From: Aquila chrysaetos chrysaetos
Lineage: Eukaryota; Chordata; Aves; Accipitriformes; Accipitridae
DNA: 64,000 bases
Direction of reading: 5' to 3'
Assembly: GCF_900496995.4 (NCBI RefSeq)
Contig: NC_044006.1
Location: 60,557,204 to 60,621,203 of the forward strand
Shown piece after piece: positions 1 to 13,500 of this stretch. The notes below the pieces were generated by a model that worked only from the letters and a program-made list of their open reading frames with translations, was not told the origin of the DNA and searched no databases. Position numbers and translations under genes: made by a program. The number at the start of each line of letters is the position of its first letter. Positions within the stretch are counted from its first letter, which is position 1.

Positions 1-3000
1 AACCCATAAACTGTTCTACATGATGTAGTTGCAACAATCCCAGAGACCACATCTAAATAAGTGGGGTTGGGAGAAAAAGCATCTTTATGATAGTCTTCAC
101 CAAAATAGCTTTTATAAAAGGTATTTGTGACCACGAGCTACAATATCCATTTCCCCAACCATGTATTGGAAACCTTAAAGAACTTTTATTTCTTGTTAGT
201 CAGAATATTAACATTAGTGTTAGGATATTTGGAGTATTAACTTTATAGTCATCATGAAACCAGCTGAAGTATTTGAGGATTTGGATTACCCTGAAGTTAA
301 AGATCATCAATTCTGAAATAGATTTTATCAGTAGCACACCAATAATATTGTAGGTATTTATCAACATCTTATACGCAGAATAGGAAACAAACACTGCTTT
401 GTGTTTTGGCCTCTGGAAATCGAGTGCCAGGAAGACTGGATGAAAGCAGATCCTTTCTATATAGTTGACTTTGGGGGCAATTGAAAAAATAAGAAAAGAG
501 AGGTATTCCCTCCTTTCCCAGGATGTAAGTGAATTCTCAAGTGCACGTGCATACACACGGACCTGAAAGAAGTTTTCAAGGATATCAGTGTTTCAACAGC
601 CTTACTTAGACCAAGGGATAGTACCAAGAGGTGTGAGATGCTGCAAGAGCACTGTTACAGAAACAGGTCATCTCTAAGTATGAAAAGCAAAACTATGGGA
701 ATCTGTTACTGAATTTATATACTTCCAGAAGTGGGAACTGAGAAAGTGAAAGCCTCTGCTGAGAACAGGGCCTATGGGTGAATGGTACACCAAAGCCCAC
801 TCTGAATCTTACCCCAAGCTATGGAATAGAAGAGAAATGACTGCGTGCTTTGTCATGGTAGCAAGCACATTGTAGGCTCTGGATTGACCTTTATGGCTTA
901 CTTTACCAAATGTCATTTCCATAAAAAGTTACTGTTCTGAGGAGCAGAGCTGTATGATGTTGATGGATAATCTAAAATTGTGCACTTGATTTTTCCCCAT
1001 TTCACTTTGGGCTCTGGCTATGAAGTGGTTCTTCAAGGCTCACAGCAGGCTGGCAGGATCAGGCTTGTCAAAATATTCTCAAAGCTTGCAGCATGAAGTA
1101 TAGTGACACTGTACAAGAGGAAAGCAGGATGTTTGCTGCCTTAGCTTGAGATACAAAAGTTACAGGGAGAAAAGTTGGGCAGAGAAAAATATATATTTGT
1201 TCTCAGAATTATAAGAGTTTTTACTTCCTTTTTTAACCAAAGAAAGGAACTCCTGAGGACAGTCAAAACACAGAATATCAAAACCCTGCCTTGACCGGAG
1301 GAGGGGTTTTGCATGCTTTAACTATCTTGTGCTCTTCACAAATGCTGCTGTTATGACTCCCACCATTCCTGCAGAATGTAGGCAGGTCCAAATGGGACAA
1401 AACATCTCTGGTTATGCACATGTCTAAGCCTTTCAGAGATACGTGGTGCCTAAGTGTATGTGGTGCTTCACAGATCAGTATGAGAGGGAAGCCTACAGCC
1501 AACAAAGCAATGATTCAAACCACAGTCACGCACCAAAACATGAGAGCAGAAGTAAAGATGCATGTCAGGGGTGGAGATGTGGGAACGGTGGATTTTCAGC
1601 CTCATGGCTAACCGTGGAAGGCAGAATGGCAGAAATCAGAGGGAAAAAACATTCATGGCTGATCCAAAACAAGTATTTGCAGCTACCCAGGCAAGACAGC
1701 TGTCACTGCACCCCTCTAGCAATGCCAAAAAGCAGACAAAAGCTTGACCACCTCAGGACAAGGGCTTCAGGAGGCTGAGGCAGCTGAGGATAACAACTGC
1801 TGCATCAGCTAGAAGCATGGGGCTCACATCTCTTGGGAGACTTGCAGTATTGGACACTATTTTCCAAGGATTGATCAGATGTGTTTGCAGTGTATCATGT
1901 TTGTCTGGCATACGGGGGGGAAAATAATCCTCAAAGAAGTTTTAGGATGAATCAAGCCTGTATTAAGTCATTGATGTGGCAGTAGTTTGAAGCAAAGGTT
2001 TAAACAAATCTAGGTACGCGTTCAAGAAAAAGTGAAGTACAGAGCATTTTCAGGCATAAAGGCATCTCAAGCTATTTGTGTTATCTACTTGGCATAAAGC
2101 ACACGTTTTCATTCTCCTCTCCTAATAAAACCAACAAATGTACTTCCCCTTCAACAAACAGCATATTTTACAGTATATACTAAATCTTTTTATTTTTTCA
2201 ACCTTCTGCATAAAGTATGAGGCTTTTATTTGAGTTCGATGCAAAGAATCTCCAGCTCTTTACTCAAGACACCTGCATTTAATCTATGAATATTCTCAGA
2301 AGTTTTTTATACTCTGCAAGAGAAGGCTGCAATCATGCAATTCAGATGTGATTACCAGTCTAAATCACTCACCAGGTCACATTTGCTTTGAAAGCCCATA
2401 TCCATCATATGGACTCCTGAACCGATTTCAACTTATAATTTAAAACAATGAAGCAACTCAGGAAAAACTAACTGTGACAAGAACACTCTGTTGACATCCC
2501 ACATCTACAGAGGTCCTGAAGACACTTAGTATATGTCTACATTATTGACTGCAGTATAAGAGAAAAATACCCAAAGGAGACTTAAATGAGCAACGTTAGG
2601 TACCATTAGCAGTCAAGTGATGATAACGTGGAGCTCAGAGAAGGCTCATTTGTCTAATGAGAAGCAGTTCCCAATATAAACATAGTTAAGAGGTAATGAT
2701 GAAAACTGAGGTTTGCATGCCAAAACCCACAAGTATATCCAGAGGTTTCCCAATAGAAGTTGCCACTTAATTAACCCAATTACCCAACTTAATGTTCCAG
2801 CTCAGCAAAATACTTAAGCATATTCAGGATACTCTAATGTTACTGAAGTTTACAGAAGTTGGTGGGTGGGAAGTGCTTTGATGAAGAGACAGAAATGAAG
2901 CCAAATGTGATAGACATAATTTTCAGTTGAACAAATTTTCAATTACAACCGGTTGAAAAAACAAGAATTTCTTTCAGAAAGTTCTGAAGAAAACTAGTTT

Positions 3001-6000
3001 AAATTCTCATAAATTAAATTACCTAAACACTGGAGATTGCTTTTTCCTTCTACTTTTCTCCCCTTCTATCTCAATTCCTCCTACCTTCACTTTCTTATTT
3101 TCTTTTCTTTCCTCTACCTTTCCAGTGGAAAAAATGCAAAGGGGAAAGTCGGAGAAATTGTTTTCATAAGATGTAGAAACTTTTGAAAATCCTTTTTCCA
3201 CATTTCTTCTTTTAGAGAAAATGCTATTTAACCCAAGGATATATATATTTTTCAACATGACAGGCTTTTACTTCAAGCTTCTGCTAAAGCCAGGCATTAA
3301 CACCCTTCTAGCAAGGAAATTACATCCAGCCTTTTAAGGCTACTTTCAAGAGATGCCATTTAACAAGATTGCACTAGACTGTCTGGAGAGTGGTTAGTTT
3401 CTCTTCTGAAGAGCCTATAAACAAAAGACACGATCCTGCAGGTCACAACATGCCTGCAGAGCTCCAAGGAAGGACTGAAGAAAGCTGCACAAACTGCAGC
3501 TGGCCAAGAAACTCTGTTTTAGCAATAACGATTCAGTTATTTAATGCAAACAAGAGTTTCTTAGATCCCCCTTTTGCAGTCATTTGGCTTTCATATACCC
3601 AGAGCCAGACAGTGAAAGACATGCATACATGTAGAGATACAGAGCTGCTAAAGTCCAGCGTATTGGCAACACAGCTGTTCTGAGGCTCACTCACTGCATA
3701 TTTCCATCAGGCAGCACTACCACAGCAGCACAGGCACTGCCACTACCACAGTTAATATATGCTGAGCCTTATTTTAAGGCAAACCCTCCAAGCAGAGGAA
3801 GGGGCACGAGGCTTGGTCGCACAGCGTGTTTCTAGACATGTATGTATGGCTGTTGTACAAGTGAACGTCAGACCCCTGAAGGTAAACATAAGGTGAATCT
3901 GAGAGAGCCATTGTACGCTGCAGTCAAAGATCAAGATGGTCTGGGCTGTTATGGAAAGGGCATATACTGCCCTTCCTAAATATACATAAGCTGCTGAAGG
4001 CCAGAAGAGAAGGGGCAGTTTTGGATCCAGCCTGGAGGAGGATGGTTCTGTTTTCACCTGTATTTCACAAATACTTTTCTCCTTCCTCTGAATTTCATCC
4101 TTGGCTAATTTAGGCTATGTTAATGACGCCTGTAATCCCCTTCTTACAGGAATTATTTCTTTGAGCCCTTCAAATCAGTACAAATACAATCGGTGGAAAA
4201 CACATGTAAAATTTCTTTTTTTGCTTTTAATGGAAAAGGCTGAAATAAATACCAATTTGGTCTCAAATTGGGATTTGGTACAATCTGTTTCAAAATTGTT
4301 TCTAAATGGACGTCATGTGACAGCATCTCTCTTTCATTCAGATCTAATAAATAATAACATCTCCAAAAAGAAGAAATAGTTGTATAATCTAAAATAATTG
4401 TAAAGAGTCTCTACTGGGAATACATGAGCTTTAACTTGCACAGACCCTGACAAAAGCATAGCTGTTCTACTGCAAAGGTCTGACCAGGACCCCCCACAAT
4501 GCTGTCAAAGTTTCCACATCTGACAGAGAGCCTATGAAGCACCAAGGCAGGACAAATTTCTTCTTTAAAAAAAATGTATTCTCATTTTTCTTCTTTGTAT
4601 TACGAGGGTGGTAGCACTGACCAAGATAAACTGCACTGCCCTTTTGACACAAGTATTTATTAGTATAGTAGCATCAAATGCAATTTTGACCTCAGATCTA
4701 CAGTTACAACAGTGGGAACAGAAAACAGGTAGACTAGATGATCTCTAGAAATGTGTACTATTACTGTTTTTGTTTAGTGCCACTTCAGCAAACACAGGTA
4801 ACTAATTTAAATAACTTCTGTGAAATCTGGGCCCCAAAAGAGTCAGTGGTAAAAATGGCAATCGTCACAATCAGTCTTCCTCAGAACAGAAGACAACCAC
4901 CAATGAAGCCTTATTGTTTTATTTATTTCAGTAAAGTTCTCTTAAAACATATTACAACGTAATATTAACAGAGGCAAGTGTCTAAATGGTATTTTTAAAA
5001 CAAGGTAATATTTCAAAGTAGGAAATTTCATTAAAAAGCACCATTTGAAACTAGTGTAGTTTTCACAGTGTACTGCAATCTGCAGAGACCACAGAACAGA
5101 GGAAGCGTCCACAATATTAAAATAGACTTCACATATTCTGCCCAGTTTTGACTTCATAGAAAGCATAAAAAATTTGCCTAGGTAATAAAATATATTCGGG
5201 TGAAATCTTTGAACTTGCAAAGTGTTTCATAATACAAAACAATCCAGGTTTTTGTAAGCCAAATCCTTTTTCCTCTTGTATGAGCAGCACTATACAACCT
5301 AAATTATCTTCCTCCTGTAATGGTCAAGTTTGCTGTAACAACCTGTTGCCCATTATCTGCATAACGTAAGTGAAATAACCACCTACCTTCCTGGATGTAT
5401 TAACTTCAACTCTTTCTGTACAGCTAGATTCTGCCAGCCTCATACTTACTTTATTACTTTATTAATACCTCTGTTGGAAATGCTCTCTGGCAGAAAAGAC
5501 TGGAGAGACTGTCTCCAGCTATTTTAAACATATTCATGAACGTGGTATCAAAAGATGCAAAAGAAAAGTTTTTAAATTAATTCTGCACTTCACAGTATTA
5601 TATTGTGCTACTAACAGAAAGAAACCATATGAAAAAATGAATTTAAAGAAGCTCAAAAGTTGTAAATATAATAAGATATACCTGTCAATAAAACATGCAA
5701 TTTATTACAGCAAATGGGATAAGTGCCATTAAATTAGCATTCATTGTATATCGCCTGATTCCTCTTGAACTTTCTCTTACTTAGGATCATAGTGCACCAC
5801 TTAATGTTGCATGGTATGAGGCAATATATATCATAGATGCAAAGGCTATATACTGTGCCGTTAATTAGACTATAATAAATCCACACTGATTCCAACACAC
5901 TTATTCCAAATTCATGTTACTATAACCAAGGTCAGCGAGTGGCCTGAACTATGGATTCAGGCTTTTGTTTTTCAAAGGGAGAGATGCAGAAGAAGCTCAA

Positions 6001-8699
6001 ATGATCAGCCTTTTCTTGCTTGAAATAAGGCTAAGCTTGCTGTAAGTTGCAATGAGTGCTATGTATTTAATAAGGCACACTTTTTTTTATCATGTGAGTA
6101 CCTTATCATAGATGACATTAGCAAAACAGTATTAGATGCATTATCACCACCAGATGGGTGCAAATACTACATTTCTGCCACCGTGCATCTAAAAATCTAC
6201 TCTGAATTTAAGGGCAGTTATGGGCACTCCCCTCAGACTCCTCAGAGATTTACTACACTGAAGAATTCATACTCTGAAATCTCTCAGCTGTAATAATGTT
6301 CACTTGTACCTCCCTGGTAGTTTCTGCATCCTTTAATAATGGTGCATTTAAACGCAAGTACCACCAACGTACATAACAACAGGATTTGAGCATCAGTCTC
6401 TTCCATACTCAAGCAATTCCACTGATATCACAGTCTCACTCAAATAAAGCATACCCATACAAATCATGCCATTAGATTTGCTATATGCTATATATAGGCA
6501 AATGCTTATTATATTCAAGTAACACCTGCACTTTGCTAAATATATATCAGATTATGTCTAATATCAGATTCTGATATCCGCTACACAGGTTTAAATCTAG
6601 AACGGCTCTTAAGTTGTCATTATACTGGGGGGTGGCAGCCTTTAACACAACTGCATAGAGCAAAACAGCAAAGAAAAATAACAGGGTTTGTGAGAAAGTG
6701 ACTTTCTTAACTTCCTCTAAATCAAAATCATTTCAACATTGTCTTCCCCTGAATTCTTACCTTAGAAACCCAGGTCTGCTCTCTGCAGAGCTCCTCTTAT
6801 GTCACATGCATCCTTGTACAGACATGAGCTACCTGCTTCTGTGAGGAAGAAGCCCTTTGACCCCCTCCTCGCAAAACCACCTCTTTGTAGAGAGGAGTTT
6901 GCTTGATTTGGTATGATGGCCTTGATATCACCTAGGAATCATTTTGCTAGTTTGTCTTACTAAGCAGATGGGTCTGTCAGAAAAGTTTAACTCCTGTGGC
7001 ATTTCATCTTTGTTCAGTATCAGTAGACTTCCAGAGTGAAGTACCCAGAAAAACTGGTCTGCTCCTAGGTAATGCAGCTCTTCTGTACATAATAGATGTA
7101 TGTACTCTCATTCCAGAAGTCTTCCTCTACCACTACGAAATAGCCTCTGTAAGAATAACAGTATTTTGCAACTGTTGAACACCTTTAATATTAGCTTTAC
7201 TCTATCCTTCCTTATGTCCTTGTGAGAACAAATGAGCCTGGCTACACAAGGGCACCAAGACCTCTGTCACAGACTTCGGGGACACCAGGATTGAACTTAC
7301 TGTGGTTTGCATACTTATGCTGGCTTCAACACAACACCTAGTCAGGTATCTTGTGATGGACTGCTTAGACTTTTCAGTTGAAAGCAAGAAAAATTAATGT
7401 TCTCTGTTTGGAGCAGGAGAGCAATTTGTCCAAAGCATGCATACCTTTGAGTATAAACTTGAAGAAAAAAGGATGAGGGAAAGACAACCACAAGTGTTAA
7501 GGGCATAGTTATAAAGTTACAAGTAAAAACAGAACTACCAGATACATGCTTGCATTTGGGTTCATGCTTCCACAGAAAATTATAGGAGACTATACAGCAA
7601 AAGCAGTGTGACAAACTCCAAAACAGACAAAGAGCACAGGAAAGCACATATATTTTAGATACACATAACTCAGACACCAACATTAAAAGTTAAATCGTGC
7701 ATAGTATTCCTTCTTTCAGTAAGGTTGATGTAAGGCAGCCTGCGAGTGCCTTATTAATGTCCCTCTTCTGTAATTACGTATGTGACATACATACATCTGT
7801 TCTTTAGTAGGGATGGTGAAAGAAGGCTGGAAAGAGTTGAGATACATGAGAAGGTATGCCATTTACTCCAGCAAAAGAAATGAGAAAGGAGAGTGAAGCA
7901 GCATTTGTGGAGGAGAAAGGAGAAAATGGGAGAAAACACTCTACATAGATTAGAAAAAGAAAGCATAGTTTGATGGAAGACTTGGAAGAAGACAAAAATC
8001 ATTGTCACTGAACAATAACTTCTTTTTAGAATTCACAGAGTGATTTAACAAAAAAAGAACCTACAAAAAAAAAACCCTTTTTAAATTAAGTACCTGTTCA
8101 GCAAATAAGTATGTTTGTGAATGGTGTTCCTTTTTGGTCAGAAAAATAGTTTGTCATTTATAAGAAACTGAATAAAAATTTGCTGAATTTCCAAAAGTCT
8201 CATTTTCAAGACATTCTTTTAATACTCGTTTCTTTTCTCCTATATACTCTTACTTTTTAGAATAGAATTCCTTCCTTCTCATCCTGCAAATTTTCAGTGA
8301 CAAAAACTAAAAACGGGAAATAGCCTTCCCAAATTACTTAAATGCAGATTATTTCCAAATGAAATTAGAACAGTCATTAGTTCTAATGTTTTTGTTGAGA
8401 GCAGTTATTAAACAATGTCCCATTTTTGACCCATGTCCATTTCTATAAGATTAGGCATGTATACTCCAGTGTTACCATAGTATAACCTCTAGTCTGAGGC
8501 ATGTTCTCTCCATTTATAGAAAGCACAACATTTTATAAGATGTAGACAAATTAGCCGCAAAGTACATTTAGTCTTGCTATTAGCCTGCTGCAGTGAAGAA
8601 ACTGAAAGCAGGTTTCCATTATTTGGCTGTGCTGCTTTCAGCTGCAGTACTAAAAGGTATGTATTTACCCTCACCTGCAATTTCTTGTGGTCCAGAAAT
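1..8699. other. Intergenic, downstream of the minus-strand gene
   Basis: AT-rich DNA with many stops in all frames. I looked for the 3' end of GAD2, the neighbour expected from human synteny, and did not find its coding end here. A short ACTAGATGATCTCTAGA motif near 4733 resembles a CR1 3' end but is too short to call. No genes or clear repeats were seen. Confidence 0.6.
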
Positions 8700-8993
8700 A
8701 ACTCATTTTAAGAGGCTGCTTTATTAAAAATAAGAGAGTTTGACCGGAATTCAAAGTTTCCCTGCCTGAAGATGTTAAAAGAAGTAAAATCTTGGAACAC
8801 TGAAAGCTCTCTTTTCTTTACATACTGATCATTCAATTAAGATTATATTTAAATGTTCCTAAAAATTGAGAGCATTTTAGTGGGACAATCTGCTCATGTC
8901 GACACAGTATAAGGTGTCAAATATGTATAGAATCAGAGTAGAATCCAAATGCAATTTAAACCCCAGTTCTGTGCTACCTTCACTGTACAGAAG
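8700..8993 (-). other. Probable 3'UTR of the minus-strand gene with poly(A) signal
   Basis: The first AATAAA on the minus strand after the stop codon reads 8725-8720, about 270 bases past TAA. That would give a short 3'UTR ending near 8700. The assignment rests on the hexamer only; a longer UTR using a later signal is equally possible. Confidence 0.35.
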
Positions 8994-10513
8994 TTAAGAT
9001 GAAATCCATAAAATAGATATACTAGTTCCATGTTCATGAGTGATCTGATTGATCCTTCCACGCACACAGTCAAGAGAAACTGCTATCAGTGTTCCATTAT
9101 ATACTTCAAAAGATGCACGGAGGGACACACTGGTCCATATGCTTCCCTCTGGCATCTGACCTCCAATCTGCTGAGCAATCGCTGTGGGTTGCATGTGATC
9201 CATGGTCAACTGATTGAGAGTCATTTTGAGCACATTGCATGAGTGGATTAGCTTCAAATTAAATGCAAGGCTGGCAACTCCCTTTTCAGTAAAAATGAAA
9301 TACTTCTGAGCAAGCTGTCCAGAAGAAACCAGCTGTATCTGTTTCTCATTGGATGAGACCTGGGTGAAATCCAGTAATTTGTTTCTCACAGCTCCAGTAG
9401 GCAGACCTGTAACAGAAACTGTGGCTGATATGGCACTAGAAACCGCTGAAGGGATCCAGATGAGGCTAAAGATACTAATTCCAGAACTATCTCCAAAATA
9501 CCGAACATTACACTGTGCAGGAGAAAGTATCTCAAAGCTAATCAGATCTCCAGCACCAACTTTTGTGGCCCCAGAAGCAGATATTGATGTGTCTCTGTAG
9601 TTTACCCCAGATTTAAATACATTCATTAATTCTCTGTTGGTACCATTCCTATTGATATAAGAAATTAAGGAGAAGCCCTCCCGGACGCACGTATGACCCA
9701 TGGAATACAATGCTTGGTGGAACACAAATTTGACAACACCAGTTTCAGTGAACTTTATAGCTCTGCCATCATGAGATAAACTTAGCATGTAAGGGTCGGA
9801 AACAGATATTATTTTAAAGGTAGGTCGATAGTTGGTTTGGTAATGCATTGCTGTTGACATCTGTGCACTGAGTGCCACAGCACCCGTGTCATGGGACAAC
9901 CAAAACAAACTGAGTGGGGTATTAAGATCATAAATATTTAAGTCTTTACTTTGATTGCAGAATTGATTGGGGCTCCTCAAATACACAGAAAGAGTTTGGC
10001 TGGGCTCCACTTCAGCAGCACTGCTTAAACTAGTGCTCTGGAAATACTTTCCTTCTGGCTGTTCAATGCGAACACCACTCAGTTCATAGCCTTCCTCACT
10101 GCCATTTAGCTTTAAGGAAAGTTGCAAAAAATTCCTGCAGTTGTGCTTTACTGCAAAATTTAGGTCAGTCCACAACAGACCATGCTGCCTGAATACCAGG
10201 CTGTTATCTTCAACAGATAGGATTTCACAGGGAAGCTTTCCCTTTATCTTCAAGTTCAAGCCAGAGTAGACCTGAGAGATGCCAGACTTTACAGAGGGTA
10301 GAATGATGTTTGCAGCCCAAGATTCTGAGAGCTTGTTTTCACTGGTTGTTGAACAAACTGTATCACTGACAGTAGAACAAGGCATGGCCACCATTCCATC
10401 TTCACATTTTAAACACGCCTGGCATTCCTGCATTTCCTTATTAAAGAAATACTCGTCTCCACACAGTCCCAAAGCTGCATCTTTCTCAGCAATTCCAAGA
10501 CATCGGAAACCAC
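8994..10513 (-). CDS. Coding exon 4 (terminal): EGF end, second TNFR-like module, three C1q/TNF-like repeats
   Basis: Encodes residues 453-958 and the TAA at 8996-8994. The acceptor is CTGTAAACAG before GTGGTTTC. GGFRC completes the EGF signature begun in exon 3, and C470, C483, C486, C489, C498 and C506 form a second TNFR-like repeat (C-x-x-C-x-x-C core, then SDTVC). The remainder is three tandem repeats. Each has H-x-C (C578, C728, C878), a second Cys 57-60 residues later (C638, C787, C935) and a Trp 18-20 residues after that in S-[LI]-[FIL]-W-[LI] (W657, W805, W955). The middle repeat carries AGDLISFEI followed by a gap and ISIFSLIWI, which resembles the closing strands of C1q/TNF jelly-roll domains. 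Sequons lie at N589, N639, N742 and N925. A 1.5-kb uninterrupted frame this long is decisive for coding. Confidence 0.93.
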
Positions 10514-13500
10514 CTGTTTACAGGAAACAGACAATATTTATTGTCATACCTTTAAAACAATATATCTAAGAACTCTATAGCTCCGTATATCAAGTATCTT
10601 CAATAACACATCTAATCGTAAGAGAGAAGACAGAAGACAATTATGATGTTAGATCATTTTGTGCTATTAAAGGATCCTTGATATCAAACAGAGGAAATAC
10701 TAGGGATAACCCACCTTGTTGAAGTCAAATCCAGTGATTTAGTGTGGGAAAGGAGCAAGACAGGGCTGCATAGAGGCAATTCTAACCAAACCCTGTAATG
10801 GATCTGATACAATGATATTGCTGGAAGGGCTCTCTCTCCCTTCCCCTAGGTGAAAGGCATGGTGACTAACTGGTGCACTGAGCAGCAAAGATATACTCAA
10901 CTAACGGAGAATTCCCCTATACAAGAAGAAATGTGCGCTGTCTGCCCAGCCATGTTATGGGGTAGCACTGCTATAGCTGTGATTGCTAAAGCAGTGCTTT
11001 TCAATGCAAAGGACATGGATCCCAGGCATTCTGTGTACAGTTTTAAAGAACCTGCAAGAGACAAGTAGGAAAAACAAAATTGTAAACATTAAAATCATTA
11101 TGCAGAAGTCCACACATTTAAAAGGTGGAAAACCACTGCCCTAAGACACAGGACATCAGTGGTTGTGACAGTCTAAAGTTAAAATAAAACAATGCTGCAA
11201 ACACTAAAGAGAGTATCTAGAGGTGCCATTTGAAATTACTTTATTTGACATAAAGCAATTTTGTGCTGTTAAATGGTACACCATGACCTCAGTGGATCAA
11301 AGAATGCACACCCAAAGAGCAGGTTTTAAAAACAGCCTGTAATTTTCTATTGCAATTTTCCAAGAGCACCGCCAGCTGCCAACACCTCCAGCTGTAGCAA
11401 CCAGTGCCCAAAACCTTTGTGCACAGAGCCTTCAAGATCTAAATCAACACACAGGATTTGAGGCACCCTAAGGAATAACCACTTGCAGTTTGTGCCTCAA
11501 AGCTTAATCGCTAATGCACTCGCTTCTGCTTTTTTACCACCATAATCAAAACTCAATAATCATCTTTCTTATAGCTCTTCTTAAATATCTTTTACTGTCT
11601 AAATACTGTGTCATACATTTGCTTTATTCCTCAGCTGGAAAGTTGCTATATTTGGGCTGGGATTTGCTCTGAGACTGAGACTACATGCATTTGACGTGGA
11701 CCCCAACAAGCCATTTTTCTCCATTGCTAACCCCAGGGCGGAGCTGGCTATGCAGACTGCTGATGCAGGCAAAAAGGCATGCCATGCGTACTGTGAACTG
11801 CAAGACAGAGCAGTATACATGCACCTGGCCCACAAGGGAGGTCAGAGTATTGGCTAAAATTCACTTCTTATACTACATTATTCAGCAGAGAACACCAGAC
11901 ACTGTGTTAATTTATACAGGCTTCATATATTCACCCTCATATCTCGTCTATTTATGTTTCATTCACTTAAGCGATGATTCTCCACTAACATTGATATGTA
12001 GGACTATACAATTTATGATGTGAGAACATTCTTTCTGAGACCAGGTATCATTTTCTCAAAGGAGCTCATTGCAGAACAGTAAAGATTTTTCCATTTGAAA
12101 AAAGTCAAGAGAAACTTAACACTTTGTTTCCCCTGAAAGTTTCTGGCACTCTTCCTTTTTTTTTTTTTTTTTTTTTTTCTTTCAAGAAACAAAAGCCAAA
12201 TAAATAACATCACATTTTTTCAACTAAGAACATTCTAGAGGGAATACAGAAAAAAAAAATCCCAGACAAACTTTCCTTTTGAAAACAGTTTTAACCATGG
12301 TGTAATTGCGCACATGACACTTCTTAACCAGCTCTACTTCTCATATCAACGGCTCCCCCATCACTGAGAAATACTGGATGAACTGCTATTGAGTATACAA
12401 ATACAGCTGGTTCACATACCAAAGATGATCTGCAGTAGTGCCTAGAAATACTTTTTATGCTATTTGCTTCTTTAAAATATTTTAAAATATATTTAAGGAC
12501 TTTTATAAATATCAAGTTTTACAAATACATGTGGTGACTACTCTCACCAATTTGCTGTCTCGTCTTTTATTGGTTAGATCTGCAGCAGGTGTTCCCCCTG
12601 CATGTACTTCAAATAGGTGACTTCAAAGCAGCACACAGGCTGCTTTATACTGTGGACACAGTGCCAAGAGCAGCATCCTACCCTTTGCCCAGAAGAAGTC
12701 AATGACAGCCAAACATCAGAAAGCCAGCACAGCAGCATGCTGTGACTGCTTCCTACTTCTCTTTACTTCCTGACAACCTCTCCCACCTTTTCCTGGCTCC
12801 TGCTCTGGGCACGGCTGCACCTGGTTTAACAGTGAGCAGCCCAGCTGTACTCAAGCTGGTTTTGTGATATCGAGTCTCTCTGCAGCACATTCACCAGCCC
12901 TTGCCACTCGTGGAGGCCAGGCAATTGCAAGACAGTTAGAGAAAGCCATGCATGTATTTTTCTGCTGTTAAGTACTCCTAACTGCCTGAAGCAAAGGTGA
13001 CATTCAAGCCGGTTAAGTATAAGAATCCATCTCTTTTTAAACCCTCTATGTCAAATTTGGATCATCACAAATCAACATGGCTAATTACAAATCGGGGCTA
13101 TCAGTCTAGGTTCTTGTTCCCCCTGCATCCCACAGTAAGTTCTACAGTAAGTCTTCTTTAGCTTGCATGGCATTCTGGGGAGAGTGCCTTTGGCTGACTC
13201 CACTTGGTGGGTTCACACCAAAGACAACAGTCTGACCACCCTCCCATGATGGTCTAAGAAGGAAAAAATGCACTGGCCTCCATTTTTGCTGATTAGGTAC
13301 CTCCAACTGTCATTGCTCCTTGATGACTAGCCTTTAATGAAATAATCTAACAACTCTCATCCCAGATAAAAGCAAGAAAAAGTAACAGGGGAAGAAGGTA
13401 TGATGTAGAGGAAAGTGGAGGGGTGAAGCAAAAGAGGCTCCTAGTTGCATGTTTCTTTATTGCTATTTGCTCAGCCTCCCTTCACACTGTACAGTGAACA

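Noticed and set aside
1-1500. 3' end of GAD2
   Set aside because: Expected neighbour from human synteny, but no sequence resembling its conserved C-terminus was found in the window.
4690-4765. CR1-like 3' tail (ACTAGATGATCTCTAGA)
   Set aside because: Only about 20 bases resemble the CR1 consensus; too short to call.
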